Assembly: GCF_039532215.1 (NCBI RefSeq)
Contig: NZ_BAAARN010000001.1
Location: forward strand, 1,783,942-1,847,941
Source of the DNA: Pedococcus aerophilus
Lineage (GTDB): Bacteria; Actinomycetota; Actinomycetes; Actinomycetales; Dermatophilaceae
DNA length: 64,000 nt
Direction: 5' to 3'
Both the position numbers and the translations under genes were made by a program. Below the pieces are notes generated by a model that searched no databases, was not told the origin of the DNA, and was given only the letters and a program-made list of their open reading frames with translations. Shown here one piece after another: positions 35,551-45,168 of this stretch (position 1 is its first letter; each line of letters starts with the position of its first letter).

Positions 35551-37999
35551 CGGGGGCGGACTGCGCGGCGAGCTCGGAGTGCGGGCGAAGCGGCCGGTCG
35601 TCGGCGTCGGGCTGGTCGGGGACCACGCCGGGAGCGCCCTCGTCCACGTGGCCGTGCTCGTCCTGGCCGGCGCCGCTGCGACGGGCCTGCTCCAGCGCCC
35701 ACCAGACCGCTTCGGGGGTCGCTGGTGAGGCGAGGTCGACACTCGTGCCCGTCGGACCGAAGGCCGCCGCTGCCTGACGAAGCGCCTCACGCACCGAGAA
35801 GGCCAGCATGAGCGGGGGCTCGCCGACCGCCTTGGAGCCGTAGACCGCGCCGTCCTCGTGGGCCCGCTCGAGCAGCGCGACGTTGAAGACCTCGGGCATC
35901 TCGGAGAAGCTGGGCAGCTTGTAGGTGCTGGCGGCCTGGGTCGCGAGTCGGCCACGGGAGGGCCGGTCGCTCTCGTCCCAGCGCAGGTCCTCGAGCGTCA
36001 GCCAACCGGCGCCCTGGACGAACGCACCCTCGACCTGGCCGATGTCGACCAGCGGCGACAGGCTGTCGCCGACGTCGTGGACGATGTCGACCCGCCGGGT
36101 GCGGTAGGCCCCCGTGAACCCGTCGACCTCGACCTCGGTCGCCGCGACGCCGTACGAGAAGTACTTGAACGGCGAGCCGTGCATGATCGAGGAGTCCCAG
36201 TGCAGTCCCTCGGTCCGGTAGAAGCCGGCGGCCCAGAGCTGCACCCGCTGGAAGTACGCCTGGTTCACGAGGTCGGCCCACGCGACGGACTCGCCGCCAC
36301 CGACCGTGGTCACCTGGCCGTCGACGAAGCGCACGTCGGCGGGGTGCACGCCGAGCCGACGCCCGGCGACCTCGCGCAGCCGTTCGAGCACCTGCTCGCA
36401 GGCGTTCTTCACGGCGCCACCGTTGAGGTCGGCGCCCGAGCTCGCCGCCGTGGCCGACGTGTTGGGCACCTTGTCGGTGCGGGTCGGCGCGAGCCGTACC
36501 GTCGACAGCGGCACCCCGAGCGTGGTCGCCGCGACCTGGAGCATCTTGGTGTGCAGGCCCTGGCCCATCTCGGTGCCACCGTGGGTGATGAGCACCGAGC
36601 CGTCCTTGTAGACGTGCACGAGCGCACCGGCCTGGTTGAAGGCGGTGAAGTTGAACGAGATCCCGAACTTCACCGGTGTCACGGCCAGGCCGCGCTTGGC
36701 GTGCTCGTGCGTCGCGTTGAACTCCTCGATCTCCGCCTGACGCGCACGGACGTCACCGGTGGCCAGCACCTGGTCCCAGCAGACCGCGACCCTCTCGGGG
36801 TGCCGGACGGGCTGCCCGTACGGCGTGCTCTGCCCATCCGCGTAGAAGTTCCGGCTGCGCAGGTCGATCGGGTCGATCCCCAGCAGTGGCGCGCACCGAC
36901 CGAGGATGTCCTCGATGACGAGCATCCCCTGGGGACCGCCGAACCCGCGGAACGCCGTCTGGGACGTCTTGTGGGACTTGGCGATCCGGCCGTTCACCCG
37001 GATGTTGGGGATCCAGTATGCGTTGTCGATGTGGCAGAGCGCCCGGGCCAGGACCGGCTCGGACAGGTCGAGGCTCCAGCCACCGTCGGACGTGAGCGTC
37101 GCGTCGAGCGCTTGGATCAGACCTGAGTCGTCGAACGCCACCCGCCACTGCGCGTGGAACCCGTGCCGCTTGCCGGACATCGTCATGTCCTGGGTGCGCG
37201 TGAGGCGCAGCCGCACCGGGCGCCCAGTGAGCCGCGCACCGAGGGCGGCGATGGCGGCATACCCGTGGGGTTGCATCTCCTTGCCCCCGAAACCGCCACC
37301 CATGCGCAGGCACTGCACCGTGACCTCGTTGCTCGGCACGCCGAGGACGTGGGCCACGATGTCCTGGGTCTCGGTGGGGTGCTGGGTGCTGCTCTGGATG
37401 AAGACCTGGCCGTTCTCGTCCACGAGGGCGAGCGAGGCGTGCGTCTCGAGGTAGAAGTGCTCCTGCCCGGCGAACTCGAACTCACCGCTGAACACGTGGG
37501 CCGCATCATCGAAGCCGGCGTCGACGTCACCCCGCTCGACCTTCGGCCGTGCCCCTTGGAAGCTGTCGGCCTCGATCGCCTCGCGGACGCTGACGATCGA
37601 CGGCAGCGGCTCGTAGTCGACCTCGACGGCCAGCGAGCCGAGGCGCGCGGCCTCGAGCGTCTCGCCGAGGACCCAGCAGACCGCGTGGCCGTGGAACATG
37701 ACCTCGGAGGGGAACAGCGGCTCGTCGTGCTTCACGCCCGCGTCGTTGACCCCGGGGACGTCCTCCGCGGTGAGGACCCGGACCACGCCGGGGACGTCGT
37801 ACGCCGGAGCCGTGCGCAGCCCGGTCACCAGGGCGTGCGCGTGCGGCGCCTGCACCGGGTGGGCGTGCAGGACGGCGTGGGTGCGCTGGACCAGGTCGTC
37901 GGTGTAGAGCGCAAGACCGGTGACGTGCAGCGCCGCCGCCTCGTGCGGGATGTCCTGTCCGACAACAGAGTTCGCCGGGCGTTCGGAGAGTGCGCTCAT
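35540..37999 (-). CDS. xdhB: Xanthine dehydrogenase, molybdopterin subunit
   Basis: An 819-residue molybdenum-binding subunit. It carries QEHFYLE (179-185), GGGFGGKE (234-241), the substrate-site RGFGGPQG (351-358), GTEMGQGLHTK (475-485) and the catalytic GEPPL (726-730, Glu727). With XdhA it oxidises hypoxanthine and xanthine to urate. ATG 37999 overlaps the xdhA stop by 4 bp. The last 50 residues are an unusual polar tail rich in Asp, His and Pro, after the normal domain end near residue 770; its role is unknown. Confidence 0.94.
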   Translation of the reverse strand: MSALSERPANSVVGQDIPHEAAALHVTGLALYTDDLVQRTHAVLHAHPVQAPHAHALVTGLRTAPAYDVPGVVRVLTAEDVPGVNDAGVKHDEPLFPSEVMFHGHAVCWVLGETLEAARLGSLAVEVDYEPLPSIVSVREAIEADSFQGARPKVERGDVDAGFDDAAHVFSGEFEFAGQEHFYLETHASLALVDENGQVFIQSSTQHPTETQDIVAHVLGVPSNEVTVQCLRMGGGFGGKEMQPHGYAAIAALGARLTGRPVRLRLTRTQDMTMSGKRHGFHAQWRVAFDDSGLIQALDATLTSDGGWSLDLSEPVLARALCHIDNAYWIPNIRVNGRIAKSHKTSQTAFRGFGGPQGMLVIEDILGRCAPLLGIDPIDLRSRNFYADGQSTPYGQPVRHPERVAVCWDQVLATGDVRARQAEIEEFNATHEHAKRGLAVTPVKFGISFNFTAFNQAGALVHVYKDGSVLITHGGTEMGQGLHTKMLQVAATTLGVPLSTVRLAPTRTDKVPNTSATAASSGADLNGGAVKNACEQVLERLREVAGRRLGVHPADVRFVDGQVTTVGGGESVAWADLVNQAYFQRVQLWAAGFYRTEGLHWDSSIMHGSPFKYFSYGVAATEVEVDGFTGAYRTRRVDIVHDVGDSLSPLVDIGQVEGAFVQGAGWLTLEDLRWDESDRPSRGRLATQAASTYKLPSFSEMPEVFNVALLERAHEDGAVYGSKAVGEPPLMLAFSVREALRQAAAAFGPTGTSVDLASPATPEAVWWALEQARRSGAGQDEHGHVDEGAPGVVPDQPDADDRPLRPHSELAAQSAPGGA

Positions 38000-39477
38000 G
38001 CTCCCACCTCCTGCGGGGTCGCGGTCTGGGCATGCAGCTTGAGGAGGGCGGTGCCGAGCATGGCCGAGCGGTATGGCGCGCTGGCGCGGTGGTCGTCGAG
38101 CGGGGTTCCTTCGCGTCCCATCACCTCCGCCGCGGCGCGGACGACGTCGGTCGTCCACGGCTGCCCCTCGAGGGCGGCCTCGGTGGCCAGGGCACGGATC
38201 GGGGTGGCTGCGACTCCACCCAGGCCGATGCGCGCCTTGGCGACGACACCGTCCTGCACGTCGAGGGCGAAGCCGATCGCGACGCTGGAGATGTCGTCGA
38301 ACCTGCGCTTGGCGATCTTGTGGAATGCAGCGATCCCGCTGACGGGCAACGGGATCCGCACGGCGCGGATGAGCTCGTCGTCACGCTTGACGGTCTGGCG
38401 GTAGCCGGTGAAGTAGTCCGCCAGTGGCACCTCGCGGTCACCGTCGACGGAGGCGAGCACCACGACCGCCTCCAGGGCGAGCAGCGCCGGCGGGGTGTCG
38501 CCGATCGGCGAACCGGTGCCGAGGTTGCCCCCGAAGGTTGCGCCGTTGCGGATCAGGCGCGACGCGAACTGCGGGAACAGCTGGTCCAGCAACGGGATCC
38601 GCCCCTCGAGCCCCCGCTCGACCTCGCTCAGCGTGAGCGCGGCGCCGATCTCGACGGAGTCGTCGCCGACGTGGAAGGTGCGCAGCTCCGGCAGCCGGTC
38701 GATGCCGATGGCGTATGGCGCGCGGATGCCGCGGATGTTGACCTCGACGCCCCAGTCCGTGGAGCCGGCGACGAGGACCGCACCGGGGTGCTCGGCGAGC
38801 AGCGCCAAGGCCTGCGGGAGGTCGGCGGGGCGCTCGAAGATCCCGCTCGCGCCCTCGAGCCGGGTGTGGGCGGCGACCGGGGCCGGGCGGCTCGACCGCT
38901 CGGCGAACGGGTCACCCTCGGCGGGCTGCTCCAGCGCGTAGGCGGCGTCCCGGATCGGGCGGTACCCGGTGCAGCGACACAGGTTGCCGGACAGCGCGTG
39001 CAGGTCGAAGCCGTTCTCCCCGTGCTCGTGGTCGGCCTCGTGCGTGTGCGGGCCGGAGCCGTTGGAGGTCGCCGCCGCGGCGACCGGCTGCCGGTCGCCG
39101 CGGTAGAACTCCGCGGCCATGCTGCAGATGAAGCCGGGCGTGCAGTAGCCGCACTGCGACCCGCCGCGCACGGCCATCTCGCGCTGCACGGGGTGCAGCT
39201 CCTCGGGGGTGCCGAGGCCCTCGGCCGTGACGACCTCCTGGCCGTCGAGTGCGGCGGCGGGGATGAGGCAGGCGTTGACCGCGGTCCACCGGGAGGCGTC
39301 GCCGCCGTCGGGCCGGGCCACCATGACCGAGCAGGCGCCGCACTCACCCTCCGCGCAACCCTCCTTGGCCCCCGTCAGGCCCTGGGCCCGGAGGAAGTCC
39401 AGCGCGTTCGTCGCCGGGTCGACCCCGGTGAGGGGACGTGCCGTCCCGTTGACCATGACCTCGTGCTGTGACGCCAT
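37996..39477 (-). CDS. xdhA: Xanthine dehydrogenase, 2Fe-2S/FAD subunit
   Basis: A 493-residue subunit joining both electron-transfer parts. N-terminal plant-type 2Fe-2S cluster: Cys41, Cys46, Cys49, Cys70. Second cluster: Cys109-x2-Cys112 (CGYC) and Cys167-x-Cys169 (CRC). The FAD domain follows from about 205 (RPADLPQALALLAEHPGAVLVAGSTD; later FGGNLGTGSPIGD). Between CGYC and CRC there is an inserted loop of about 25 residues rich in His, Glu and Gly (133-157), not usual for the family. It passes electrons from the Mo site of XdhB to NAD. Confidence 0.94.
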   Translation of the reverse strand: MASQHEVMVNGTARPLTGVDPATNALDFLRAQGLTGAKEGCAEGECGACSVMVARPDGGDASRWTAVNACLIPAAALDGQEVVTAEGLGTPEELHPVQREMAVRGGSQCGYCTPGFICSMAAEFYRGDRQPVAAAATSNGSGPHTHEADHEHGENGFDLHALSGNLCRCTGYRPIRDAAYALEQPAEGDPFAERSSRPAPVAAHTRLEGASGIFERPADLPQALALLAEHPGAVLVAGSTDWGVEVNIRGIRAPYAIGIDRLPELRTFHVGDDSVEIGAALTLSEVERGLEGRIPLLDQLFPQFASRLIRNGATFGGNLGTGSPIGDTPPALLALEAVVVLASVDGDREVPLADYFTGYRQTVKRDDELIRAVRIPLPVSGIAAFHKIAKRRFDDISSVAIGFALDVQDGVVAKARIGLGGVAATPIRALATEAALEGQPWTTDVVRAAAEVMGREGTPLDDHRASAPYRSAMLGTALLKLHAQTATPQEVGA

Positions 39478-39688
39478 ACCGCAACTCCCGTCCCCCGCAG
39501 TTGGGGTCCATCATCCACCCGGGCGGAATCGACCGGGTGCATGGTTGCGTGACGAGCGGGTCCGCCGGTTATCCATGCAGAACAACGGCCGCGGTGGAAC
39601 TGCGACGACGGTATTCCTCTACAAACTGTTGAATCAAGGGTTTCGGGCGACCTGTTTCACGGGCTGGACCACGAGAGTCCACGAGGCG

Positions 39689-40447
39689 TCAGCGACCGAA
39701 GGCGGCGAGGGCTCCGGTGTAGGCCTTCGGCGGGGGCGGGGCGAGCTCACCGTGGGTCGCGGGCCGAAGCCCCTGCCGCACCAGTGACTCCGCGAGCAGC
39801 GTCCCCGCCGCGACCCCGTCGACGACCGGGACGCCCAGCTGCTCGGTGAGCAGCTCGGGCAGCCCCGCCATGCCCGCACACCCGAGCACGATGGCGTCGC
39901 TGCCGTCCTGGGCCAGAGCGGTCTTCGCGAAGGCGAGGATGACGGCATACGTGTGGTCCTGGTCCTCCTCGAGCTCGAGGACGGGGATGTCGCACGCATG
40001 GACCCCGGCGCACTGGCGCTCGAGCCCATAGGTGCGGGTGAGGTCCCACGCGCGGCCGACCGTGCGGCTCATCGTCGTGACGACGCTGAACGACCGACCG
40101 AGCAGCGAGGCGGTCTTCATCGCCGCCTCGGCGATGCCGATCACCGGCCTGGACGCGGCCTCCCGCGCCGCGTCCAGGCCGGGGTCCCCGAAGCAGGCGA
40201 GCACGAACGCGTCGGCCTGCGAGTCCTGGCGGATGATCTCGAGCACTCCCGGGACGCTGAGCGCCTCGTCGTAGTGGCTCTCGATCGACGCGGGGCCCAT
40301 CGCCGGGGTGCGCCCGGTCACCACGGTGGTGGGCCCGGCGACCCGCTTCGCCTCCGCCTCGATCAGGGCGGTCATGGAGGCCGTGGTGTTGGGGTTGATG
40401 ACGGTGAGGCGTATGGCGCCCGCCTCGACACCGGTCGCGGCCCTCAC
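39689..40447 (-). CDS. Asp/Glu/hydantoin racemase family, probable allantoin racemase
   Basis: A 252-residue protein from GTG 40447, overlapping the permease stop (GTGA). It has the two-Cys layout of the HyuE/Asp-Glu racemase superfamily: Cys85 in FVLACFGDPG and Cys190 in AIVLGCAGMAGL, plus the N-terminal INPNTT. Both catalytic Cys are present. HpxA, an allantoin racemase, belongs to this family, and the neighbours here (allantoin-type permease upstream, allantoinase 3.3 kb away, xdh downstream) support that substrate. It would let both allantoin enantiomers enter the pathway. A general hydantoin racemase is the alternative. Confidence 0.82.
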   Translation of the reverse strand: MRAATGVEAGAIRLTVINPNTTASMTALIEAEAKRVAGPTTVVTGRTPAMGPASIESHYDEALSVPGVLEIIRQDSQADAFVLACFGDPGLDAAREAASRPVIGIAEAAMKTASLLGRSFSVVTTMSRTVGRAWDLTRTYGLERQCAGVHACDIPVLELEEDQDHTYAVILAFAKTALAQDGSDAIVLGCAGMAGLPELLTEQLGVPVVDGVAAGTLLAESLVRQGLRPATHGELAPPPPKAYTGALAAFGR

Positions 40448-42006
40448 TCGGTCACGACCTTGCCGTCGCACTTGGCGGCGAGCTGCTCGGCGCCGATCCC
40501 CATGCGGGGGGCGATGAGGCAGTAGGCAGCGAAGCCGATGCCGCACCCGATGAACCAGCTGTAGTCGTCGAAGCGGTTGATGCCCGGGACGAAGACCGCG
40601 AGGATCGCGCACAGGGCGGCGATGCCCGTGGCCCAGATCGCCGAGGGGTTGTAGCCCTTGGTGTAGTGGTACGCGCCGGACTCGTCGAGGGTGAACAGGT
40701 CGTCGATGCAGACCTGCTGCTTGTGCACGACGTAGTAGTGGGCGATGAGGACCCCGAAGAGTGGACCGATGAAGGCGCCCAGGGTGTCCAGCGTGTAGTG
40801 GATCGTCTCGGGGCTGTTGTAGAGGTTCCACGGGGTGAGGAGCACCGAGCCGACCGCGGCGATCATGCCGCCCATCCGCCAGCTGATCTTCTGCGGGCTG
40901 ACGTTGGAGAAGTCGAACGCCGGGGAGACGAAGTTGGCGACGATGTTGATGCCGATCGTGGCCGTGGTGAACGTCAGGGCGGCCAGGACGAGGGCGAAGG
41001 TGTTGTCGATACGACCCACCGTGGCCACCGGGTCGGTGATGAGCTCGCCGTAGACGGGAAGGGTCGCGGCGGCGGTGAGGACGGTCAGCAGCGAGAAGAA
41101 GACGAAGTTGACCGGCAGGCCCCAGAAGTTGCCCTTCTTGACGGCCTCGAACGACTTGCCGTAGCGCGAGAAGTCACCGAAGTTGAGCATCGGGCCGGAG
41201 AAGTAGGAGACCACCAGCGCGGTCGCGGCGAGCATCGTCGTGAAGACCTTGCCGCCGGAGAGCTGCTCGCCCGACAGGTTGAGGTTGACGTTCCAGTCGG
41301 CCTTGGACAGCAGGTAGACGCACAGCGCGATCATGACGACGTAGACGGCCGGACCGGCGAAGTCGATGAACTTGCGGATCGTGTTCATGCCGGTCCAGAA
41401 GACCGCTGCCTGCGCGACCCACAGGAGGGCGAACGTCGCGTAGCCGAGGGTGGAGAGGCCGAGGAACCCGTGCTGGTCCACGTCGGCATACGGCTGGAGC
41501 GCCGGCCACATGCGGACCAGCAGGATGTCGAGCGAGGCCGACGCGAGGTAGGTCTGGATGCCGTACCAGGCCACGGCGATGAGGCCGCGGATGATGGCCG
41601 GGATGTTGGCGCCGAGGACCCCGAAGACCGAGCGGCAGATGACGGGGTACGGCACGCCAGTGCGCTGGCTCGGCTTGGCGACGAGGTTGCAGAAGAACAG
41701 CACGATGGTGATGCCGACGATGAGGCAGACGAACACCTGCCAGCTCGTCAGCCCGAGGGCGAAGAGGCTGCCGGCGGTGATGTAGCCGCCGACGCTGTGC
41801 ACGTCGGACATCCAGAACGCGAAGATGTTGTACCAGGACCAGGTCTGCTCCTTGAGCGGCGCGAGGTCCTCGTTGGTCAGGCGCTCGTCGTACGACGGCT
41901 TGATCAGGCCTGCGCCCGCCCCGCCGTCGTGCTCGCCGTGGTGCGTCGCGAAGCCGGCGGCAGCGGCTGCTGCCTCGGTCTCGAAGGGCTTCTCAGTGGT
42001 GCTCAT
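40444..42006 (-). CDS. NCS1-family permease, probable allantoin/hydantoin transporter
   Basis: A 520-residue transporter from ATG 42006. About 12 membrane helices and the NCS1 patterns: NEDLAPLKEQTWSWYNIFAFWMSDVHSVGGY (N-terminal), GVPYPVICRSVFGVLGANIP, a central GDFSRYG-type segment (NFGDFSRYGKS) and helix-rich C-terminus. NCS1 members carry allantoin, hydantoins, cytosine or uracil with sodium or protons. The coupled racemase gene and the allantoinase cluster favour allantoin. Two GTATATC repeats 85-101 bp upstream may be its operator, perhaps for the adjacent GntR regulator. Confidence 0.88.
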   Translation of the reverse strand: MSTTEKPFETEAAAAAAGFATHHGEHDGGAGAGLIKPSYDERLTNEDLAPLKEQTWSWYNIFAFWMSDVHSVGGYITAGSLFALGLTSWQVFVCLIVGITIVLFFCNLVAKPSQRTGVPYPVICRSVFGVLGANIPAIIRGLIAVAWYGIQTYLASASLDILLVRMWPALQPYADVDQHGFLGLSTLGYATFALLWVAQAAVFWTGMNTIRKFIDFAGPAVYVVMIALCVYLLSKADWNVNLNLSGEQLSGGKVFTTMLAATALVVSYFSGPMLNFGDFSRYGKSFEAVKKGNFWGLPVNFVFFSLLTVLTAAATLPVYGELITDPVATVGRIDNTFALVLAALTFTTATIGINIVANFVSPAFDFSNVSPQKISWRMGGMIAAVGSVLLTPWNLYNSPETIHYTLDTLGAFIGPLFGVLIAHYYVVHKQQVCIDDLFTLDESGAYHYTKGYNPSAIWATGIAALCAILAVFVPGINRFDDYSWFIGCGIGFAAYCLIAPRMGIGAEQLAAKCDGKVVTE

Positions 42007-42090
42007 CCGGACTCCTTTGTCCACCGCGTCAGCCGCGGATCCTGCGGAGAACGCTAGGGAGAGTTCCGTTGGGGCAGAAGGCCTTGAACC

Positions 42091-42107
42091 GTATATCTGC
42101 GTATATC
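42091..42107. promoter_or_regulatory. GTATATC direct repeat upstream of the NCS1 permease
   Basis: GTATATC at 42091-42097 and 42101-42107 are one helical turn apart, in the 165-bp gap between the GntR gene and the permease gene, in an AT-rich patch. A site for the GntR regulator is plausible; proof would need binding data. Confidence 0.45.
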
Positions 42108-42171
42108 CCGAGCCCCCTTGCACTGGGCGCCGGACGTCGCGGCAACGGCGGCACCTCCACCGGCACCGGGC

Positions 42172-42891
42172 TCAGCCCTGGTCGCCGAGCCGCGAGATGC
42201 AGGCGGTGAGTCGCTCGTGGTGCGCGCTGCTGGCCTCCCGCAGCCCGGCGGCGTCCCGGGCGACGAACGCGTCGAGCATCGCCTGGTGGTCGACGCGCAT
42301 CTCCTCGCGCTCGTCCTCGGTGACACGCATCATCGTCTGGACCGGCTCGGTGAGGTTCCAGGCGATGTCGAGCATGTGCAGCAGCCGCGGCATCCGGCAC
42401 GGGGCCAGCAGGGCCTCGTGGAACTCACGGCTGGCCCGCTGGAAGCCGGCGGCGTCGCCGTCGGCCACGGCCCGCACGAGCTGCGCGTGGATGGCGCTCG
42501 CGCGGGCGTGGTCGACCGGGGTCGACTGCAGCGCAGCGGCATCGAGGGCTGCCGCCTCGAGGGCACCCCTGACGACGTAGAGCTCGTCGAGCTCGGCCGC
42601 CGAGAGGTCGGTGACGGTGTAGCCGAGCCGCGGCTGGTGCTCGAGCAGGCCTTCACCCAGGAGCGTCTTGAGCGCCTCGCGCACCGGGATGAGCGACACC
42701 CCGAAGAAGGCGGCGACGTCGTCGAGAGGGATCGGGCTCCCCGGCGGTACGGCACCGGAGGCGATGACCCGGCGCAGCTCGGACAGGACCTGCGGACCGG
42801 TCGCGTAGGCCCCCTCGCGCACGAGCAGGCTGACGATGCCCGACTGCCGTCGTGGCTGGTTCACGCCGCCCACCTGCCCCTCGCGCGCCAT
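42172..42891 (-). CDS. GntR-family (FadR-like) regulator
   Basis: A 239-residue regulator from ATG 42891. Winged helix at about 25-90 (YATGPQVLSELRRVIASGAVPPGSPIPLDDVAAFFGVSLIPVREALKTLLGEGLLEHQPRLGYTV), then an all-helical FCD ligand domain (about 100-230) with the metal-type residues Asp, His and His in RASREFHEALL, the HHERL region and around DDHQAM. It stands inside the allantoin gene cluster on the same strand, between the aminohydrolase and the permease, and likely responds to a purine-pathway intermediate to control the neighbouring permease or the whole run. Confidence 0.88.
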   Translation of the reverse strand: MAREGQVGGVNQPRRQSGIVSLLVREGAYATGPQVLSELRRVIASGAVPPGSPIPLDDVAAFFGVSLIPVREALKTLLGEGLLEHQPRLGYTVTDLSAAELDELYVVRGALEAAALDAAALQSTPVDHARASAIHAQLVRAVADGDAAGFQRASREFHEALLAPCRMPRLLHMLDIAWNLTEPVQTMMRVTEDEREEMRVDHQAMLDAFVARDAAGLREASSAHHERLTACISRLGDQG

Positions 42892-42955
42892 ACGGGAGGA
42901 CCGCCCGCGGTCCCCACGCCAACGCTGCCCATCATGCCCGTCCTGCGGCGCAGCG

Positions 42956-43792
42956 CTACACGAACTGGCGGCTGAGCTTCGCGTGCCGGTTGACGTCCTT
43001 GTAGAGCAGGTAGCGGAAGCGACCCGGACCGCCGGCGTAGCAGGCCTGCGGGCAGAACGCGCGCAGCCACATGAAGTCGCCCTCCTGCACCTCGACCCAG
43101 TCGTTGTTGAGCAGGTAGACGGCCTTGCCCTCGAGGACGTAGAGACCGTGCTCCATGACGTGGGTCTCGGGGAACGGGATCGCGCCGCCGGGCTCGAAGT
43201 TGACGATGTTGACGTGCATGTCGTGGCGCACGTCCTGGGGGTCGACGAAGCGCTGGGTCGTCCACACGCCGTCGGTGCCGGGCATCTCGCCGCCCTCGAC
43301 GTCGGTCTCGTTGGTGACGAAGGGTTCCGGCACGTCGATGCCCTCGACGCGCTCGTACGCCTTGCGGATCCAGTGGAACTTCGCGGTCTCCTGCGAGTCG
43401 GCGCGCAGGGTCCACGCGCAGCCGGCGGGGAGGTACGCGTAGCCACCTGGACCGAGGTCGTGCGAGACGCCCTCGATGGTGAGCCGCAGCCCGCCCGCGA
43501 CGACGAACACCACACCCTCCGCGCCCGGGTCGAGCTCGGGCTTGTCGGAGCCACCACCCGGCGAGACCTCGACGATGTACTGGGAGAAGGTCTCCGCGAA
43601 CCCCGACAGCGGCCTCGCGATGACCCAGAGTCGCGTGTCGTCCCAGAACGGCAGGTTGCTCGTGACGATGTCGGTCATCGTCCCCCGCGGCAGCACGGCA
43701 TACGCCTCGGTGAACACGGCCCGGTCGGTGGTCAGCTGGGTCTGCGGCGGCAGCCCGCCAGCGGGCGCGTAGTACTTCGGGGGCGTGGTCAT
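42956..43792 (-). CDS. allE: Ureidoglycine aminohydrolase
   Basis: A 278-residue bicupin protein of the (S)-ureidoglycine aminohydrolase family (AllE/YlbA). Signatures: [42 protein letters not shown] in the first cupin, [12 protein letters not shown], and in the second cupin the metal-binding [33 protein letters not shown] (His, His, Glu, His) and [20 protein letters not shown]. It removes ammonia from ureidoglycine to give ureidoglycolate. ATG 43792 overlaps the allantoinase stop. The enzyme that makes its substrate, AllC, is not seen in the window. Confidence 0.92.
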   Translation of the reverse strand: MTTPPKYYAPAGGLPPQTQLTTDRAVFTEAYAVLPRGTMTDIVTSNLPFWDDTRLWVIARPLSGFAETFSQYIVEVSPGGGSDKPELDPGAEGVVFVVAGGLRLTIEGVSHDLGPGGYAYLPAGCAWTLRADSQETAKFHWIRKAYERVEGIDVPEPFVTNETDVEGGEMPGTDGVWTTQRFVDPQDVRHDMHVNIVNFEPGGAIPFPETHVMEHGLYVLEGKAVYLLNNDWVEVQEGDFMWLRAFCPQACYAGGPGRFRYLLYKDVNRHAKLSRQFV

Positions 43793-45168
43793 GACTGTCC
43801 TCTCGTCAGGAGCCGACCGCGCGGGTCGGCATCGAGGTCGACCGGTGTGCCGTGCAGCCAGGTCTGGCGGACGACTCCGGTGAGCGTTCGGCCGGCATAG
43901 GCCGACACGGGGTTCTTGTGGTGCAGGTGGCTGATCTCGACGGTGAAGGCCTCGTCGGGCGCGAAGACGGCGAAGTTCGCCATCGCTCCCGGCTCGATGC
44001 GCCCGCGGTCGGTGAGGCCCGTCTGGTCGGCAGGCCCGGTCGCCATCCACCGCACGACGTCGGTCAGGGCGTGGCCGCGCTGGCGGGCGCCGGTCCACAC
44101 CGCGGCCAGGCCGACCTGGAGACCGGCGATACCGCCCCAGGCCTGGCCGAAGTCACCGGTGTCGAACCGCTTGAGGTCCTCCGTGCAGGGCGAGTGGTCG
44201 GTGACGACGATGTCGATCGCGCCCTCGACCAGTCCGCCCCAGAGGAGCTCGCGGTTCTCGGCCTCACGGATCGGCGGGCAGCACTTGAACTCGGTCGCCC
44301 CGTCCGGGATCTCCTCTGCCGTGAAGGACAGGTAGTGCGGGCAGGTCTCGACCGTCAGCCGCACCCCGTCGGCCCGCGCGGAGCGGATCATCGGCAGGGC
44401 GTCCGAGCTCGACAGGTGCAGGATGTGCGCTCGGGCCCCGGTCCAGCGGGCGAGCTCGATGACCTGGGCGATGGCGAGGTTCTCGGCGCCGCGGGGTCGT
44501 GAGTGCAGGAACCGGTCGTACTCCTCGCCGTCGGCCGCAGCCGCGTGGTCGATGGCATGCGAGTCCTCGGCGTGGACGATCATCAGCGCGTCGAGCGACC
44601 CGGTCTCGCGCATCGCCTCCTCGAGCTGGTCCGGCTCGAGGTGGGGGAACTCGTCGACCCCCGAGTGCAGCAGGAAGCACTTGAACCCGAAGACACCCTC
44701 GTCGAACAACGGCTTGAGGTCCGGCACGTTCCCCGGGATGGCGCCGCCCCAGAAGCCCACGTCGACGTACGCCTGGTCGCGGGCGACGGCGCGCTTCTCC
44801 TCCAGGGCCGCGACGTTCACCGTCGGCGGGATGCTGTTGAGCGGCATGTCGATGATCGTCGTGACGCCACCGGCGGCGGCTGCGCGGGTGGCGCTGGCGA
44901 AGCCCTCCCACTCGGTGCGGCCCGGCTCGTTGACGTGGACGTGCGAGTCCACGAGGCCCGGCAGCAGCACCTCGTCGTCGGCGAGGTCGACGACGCGCGC
45001 ACCTTCGGGGACCAGCGCGTCATACGCCTCCACGGCGACGATCCGCTCGCCCCTCACGTGCACGCTGGCCGAGGTCTCACGGCCCCCGACCACCGTCCGC
45101 CGCGCCCGCAGCACCACGTCTGCACCCACTGCCACACCTCGCCTCTCGTCCGTCGCCGACGTCGTCAT
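43789..45168 (-). CDS. allB: Allantoinase
   Basis: A 459-residue cyclic amidohydrolase. Metal ligands: [17 protein letters not shown] (His-x-His), the Lys of [11 protein letters not shown] (carbamylated), HAEDS, HILHLSS, and the late Asp in [28 protein letters not shown] and [15 protein letters not shown] are typical of bacterial AllB. It opens the hydantoin ring of allantoin to allantoate. ATG 45168 overlaps the upstream FAH-family stop by 4 bp, and its own stop overlaps allE, so the three are tightly coupled. Confidence 0.94.
   Translation of the reverse strand: MTTSATDERRGVAVGADVVLRARRTVVGGRETSASVHVRGERIVAVEAYDALVPEGARVVDLADDEVLLPGLVDSHVHVNEPGRTEWEGFASATRAAAAGGVTTIIDMPLNSIPPTVNVAALEEKRAVARDQAYVDVGFWGGAIPGNVPDLKPLFDEGVFGFKCFLLHSGVDEFPHLEPDQLEEAMRETGSLDALMIVHAEDSHAIDHAAAADGEEYDRFLHSRPRGAENLAIAQVIELARWTGARAHILHLSSSDALPMIRSARADGVRLTVETCPHYLSFTAEEIPDGATEFKCCPPIREAENRELLWGGLVEGAIDIVVTDHSPCTEDLKRFDTGDFGQAWGGIAGLQVGLAAVWTGARQRGHALTDVVRWMATGPADQTGLTDRGRIEPGAMANFAVFAPDEAFTVEISHLHHKNPVSAYAGRTLTGVVRQTWLHGTPVDLDADPRGRLLTRGQS

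Noticed and set aside
39478-39688. A regulator motif upstream of xdhA
   Set aside because: ATCCATGCAGAAC in this gap is similar to part of the motif but two bases are missing in the middle, so it was not counted.
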